A DNA stretch of 8,201 nt, taken from NCBI GenBank assembly GCA_021204605.1, contig JAJPZD010000295.1, positions 1 through 8,201 of the forward strand, given 5' to 3'. The DNA comes from Prevotella sp. GTDB lineage: Bacteria; Bacteroidota; Bacteroidia; Bacteroidales; Bacteroidaceae. This document shows, in pieces, positions 7,086-8,201 of this stretch (positions are counted from its first letter, which is position 1; every line of letters begins with the position of its first letter). The position numbers and the translations under genes were made by a program. Under the pieces are notes generated by a model. It was given only the letters and a program-made list of their open reading frames with translations, made no database searches and was not told where the DNA came from.

Positions 7086-8201
7086 ATGAAATTATTAAGG
7101 AATATAAATGGGAAACTGTTGTTAATGGCAATGGTTATGTTTGCCTTATCTTTGCCAATGCATGCCACTATTGAAGGCAGTCTTGACCCGGAATCTGTGG
7201 TTGAGCAGTGGAGCGGCGACACAACGGCATACACCAAGATTATAAACATTAACTTCAGCGATACCACTTGGCCAAACACATGGACGGGTGAAACTGGAAG
7301 GGACTGTCCGGAGTATTCAGATAGCGCATACGTAAACGCCATTATCGAGACACCGGCAAACGGAGGAACAGAGATTACATATCCGGTATTGTTCCACAAC
7401 TGCACATTCGCTACTAAGGAGTCGTACAACGGCTATGCAGGAGCTACTGCTGCTTTCTGTCGCCAATACTATCTCGGTGAAAGTGCCACAGGTAACAGTG
7501 TTGATAATTACAACAATTGGACTGTACCTGGACATACCTATTACCTTGAGGACAACATTCAATATGATTCTAATGGAGTTCCCATTTATGGAGAGGCTGG
7601 TTTCGTGCAGATGTGCCGTAACGCTGGTGTTGTTGATCTTACAACACATACAAAAGTCAGTCTTCATGGTTGGATGGAGATTGACCACATTCCATACGTG
7701 GAGCGTGTGCAGTGGTCATGGTCATCCACCTCTTGGGGACGCGGCATCAAGTGCGATGTCAAGATAGGAGACAACGACTGGGAGCCTCTTGTTTGGATGG
7801 GTTCAGAGAAACAGAATGAAGGTTGGACCGTGTTCAGCGACCAGGGCTATTTCATGGAGAATGTAATAGATGCAAGTGACGTGTCTATCCGTTGGTGTGT
7901 GTGGGACGGTGATGGTAGTCAGACAATGGTTCAGGTGGATGAAGATGGCAATTCTCCATTCGGCACGGCAGTTGACCCTACAGCACAAATGCAGGCACCC
8001 CGTGTGCACAAGATACGTATTTTCGGAAATGAGATAACGGCGGAGGATGCAGAATACGCCCGCAATAATCCAGTAAGCGATGTGGGAACGTTGTCAGACC
8101 TTGACAAATTTACAGGTAACGAATCAGAAGATGAAACTGACGACAACGCCCCTGATGCTGACGCTCCGATAGTAATTGCAACGGTGGCACAGGACGGCAC
8201 C
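7086..8201 (+). CDS. Secreted multidomain protein, 3' truncated by window edge; possible pectinesterase-type enzyme
   Basis: The frame opens at ATG 7086 and stays open for 372 codons to the window edge with no stop, so only the N-terminal part is visible. Seen in the sequence: a Sec signal peptide (residues 1-27, MKLLRNINGK..., likely cleavage after MHA), with no lipobox; a region rich in Trp, Tyr, Asn and Gly (about 48-335, with INFSDTTWPNTW, TVPGHTYYLEDN, VQWSWSSTSWGRG and HKIRIFGNEI) that looks like a beta-sandwich; an acidic linker (about 345-361, NESEDETDDNAPDADAP); then IVIATVAQDGT (362-372), where the window ends. CE8 pectin methylesterases typically begin their beta-helix with a V-A-x-D-G-[TS]-G-D-[FY] pattern, so a CE8 or similar right-handed beta-helix domain may follow. 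That would make this an extracellular pectin-active enzyme with an N-terminal accessory domain. The gene itself is secure; the enzymatic identity is a hypothesis (about 0.4). It follows a terminator, so it may have its own promoter or depend on read-through. Confidence 0.87.
   Translation, partial: MKLLRNINGKLLLMAMVMFALSLPMHATIEGSLDPESVVEQWSGDTTAYTKIININFSDTTWPNTWTGETGRDCPEYSDSAYVNAIIETPANGGTEITYPVLFHNCTFATKESYNGYAGATAAFCRQYYLGESATGNSVDNYNNWTVPGHTYYLEDNIQYDSNGVPIYGEAGFVQMCRNAGVVDLTTHTKVSLHGWMEIDHIPYVERVQWSWSSTSWGRGIKCDVKIGDNDWEPLVWMGSEKQNEGWTVFSDQGYFMENVIDASDVSIRWCVWDGDGSQTMVQVDEDGNSPFGTAVDPTAQMQAPRVHKIRIFGNEITAEDAEYARNNPVSDVGTLSDLDKFTGNESEDETDDNAPDADAPIVIATVAQDGT

Noticed and set aside
7064..8200. 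Reverse-strand open frames of 68-123 codons opposite the truncated last gene.
   Set aside because: The forward frame from 7086 stays open for 372 codons and has a signal peptide and a sensible domain layout, so the antisense frames are shadows.

Overview
The window looks like part of a polysaccharide utilisation locus (PUL) from a Bacteroidales bacterium, most likely Prevotella or a close relative. The reasons are the adjacent SusC-like and SusD-like genes, A-rich leaders in place of Shine-Dalgarno sites, the style of the signal peptides, and a C-terminal tail with the 'IYSIDGRYV...KGLYIMNGKKIVVK' pattern common in secreted Prevotella-type proteins. All four genes are on the + strand and in one direction. 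I see no tRNA, rRNA, CRISPR array, insertion sequence or integrase.

Layout: (1) bases 5-3232 encode a complete SusC/RagA-type TonB-dependent outer-membrane transporter; (2) after 54 bases, 3287-5287 encode its SusD/RagB-type surface lipoprotein partner; (3) a 93-base gap holds a strong hairpin without a T-run, then an A-rich leader; (4) 5381-6988 encode a secreted protein of unknown function made of two tandem copies of a ~220-residue domain plus a short C-terminal tail like a type IX secretion (T9SS) sorting domain; (5) a 97-base gap holds a convincing Rho-independent terminator; (6) from 7086 to the window edge runs the first 372 codons of a secreted protein. That protein is cut off just as a second domain seems to begin, and its last visible residues resemble the start of a pectin methylesterase (CE8) domain.

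How they probably work together: SusD and SusC form the 'bin and lid' complex that captures oligosaccharides and imports them with TonB energy. The two-domain secreted protein sits where SusE/SusF-type surface glycan-binding proteins usually sit and may do that job, although it has no lipobox. The truncated gene may supply an extracellular enzyme. A pectic substrate is a reasoned guess resting on the final residues of the truncated gene, not an established fact.

The most unusual signal is in the third gene. The two repeat units share a 323-base tract that is identical at every base, including silent sites. The sequence immediately after it has diverged by roughly 14%, and the few codons just before it also differ. 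This sharply bounded mosaic suggests recent gene conversion between the repeats, or possibly an assembly artefact. The rest of the window is a conventional PUL; I did not find a clearly new class of system.
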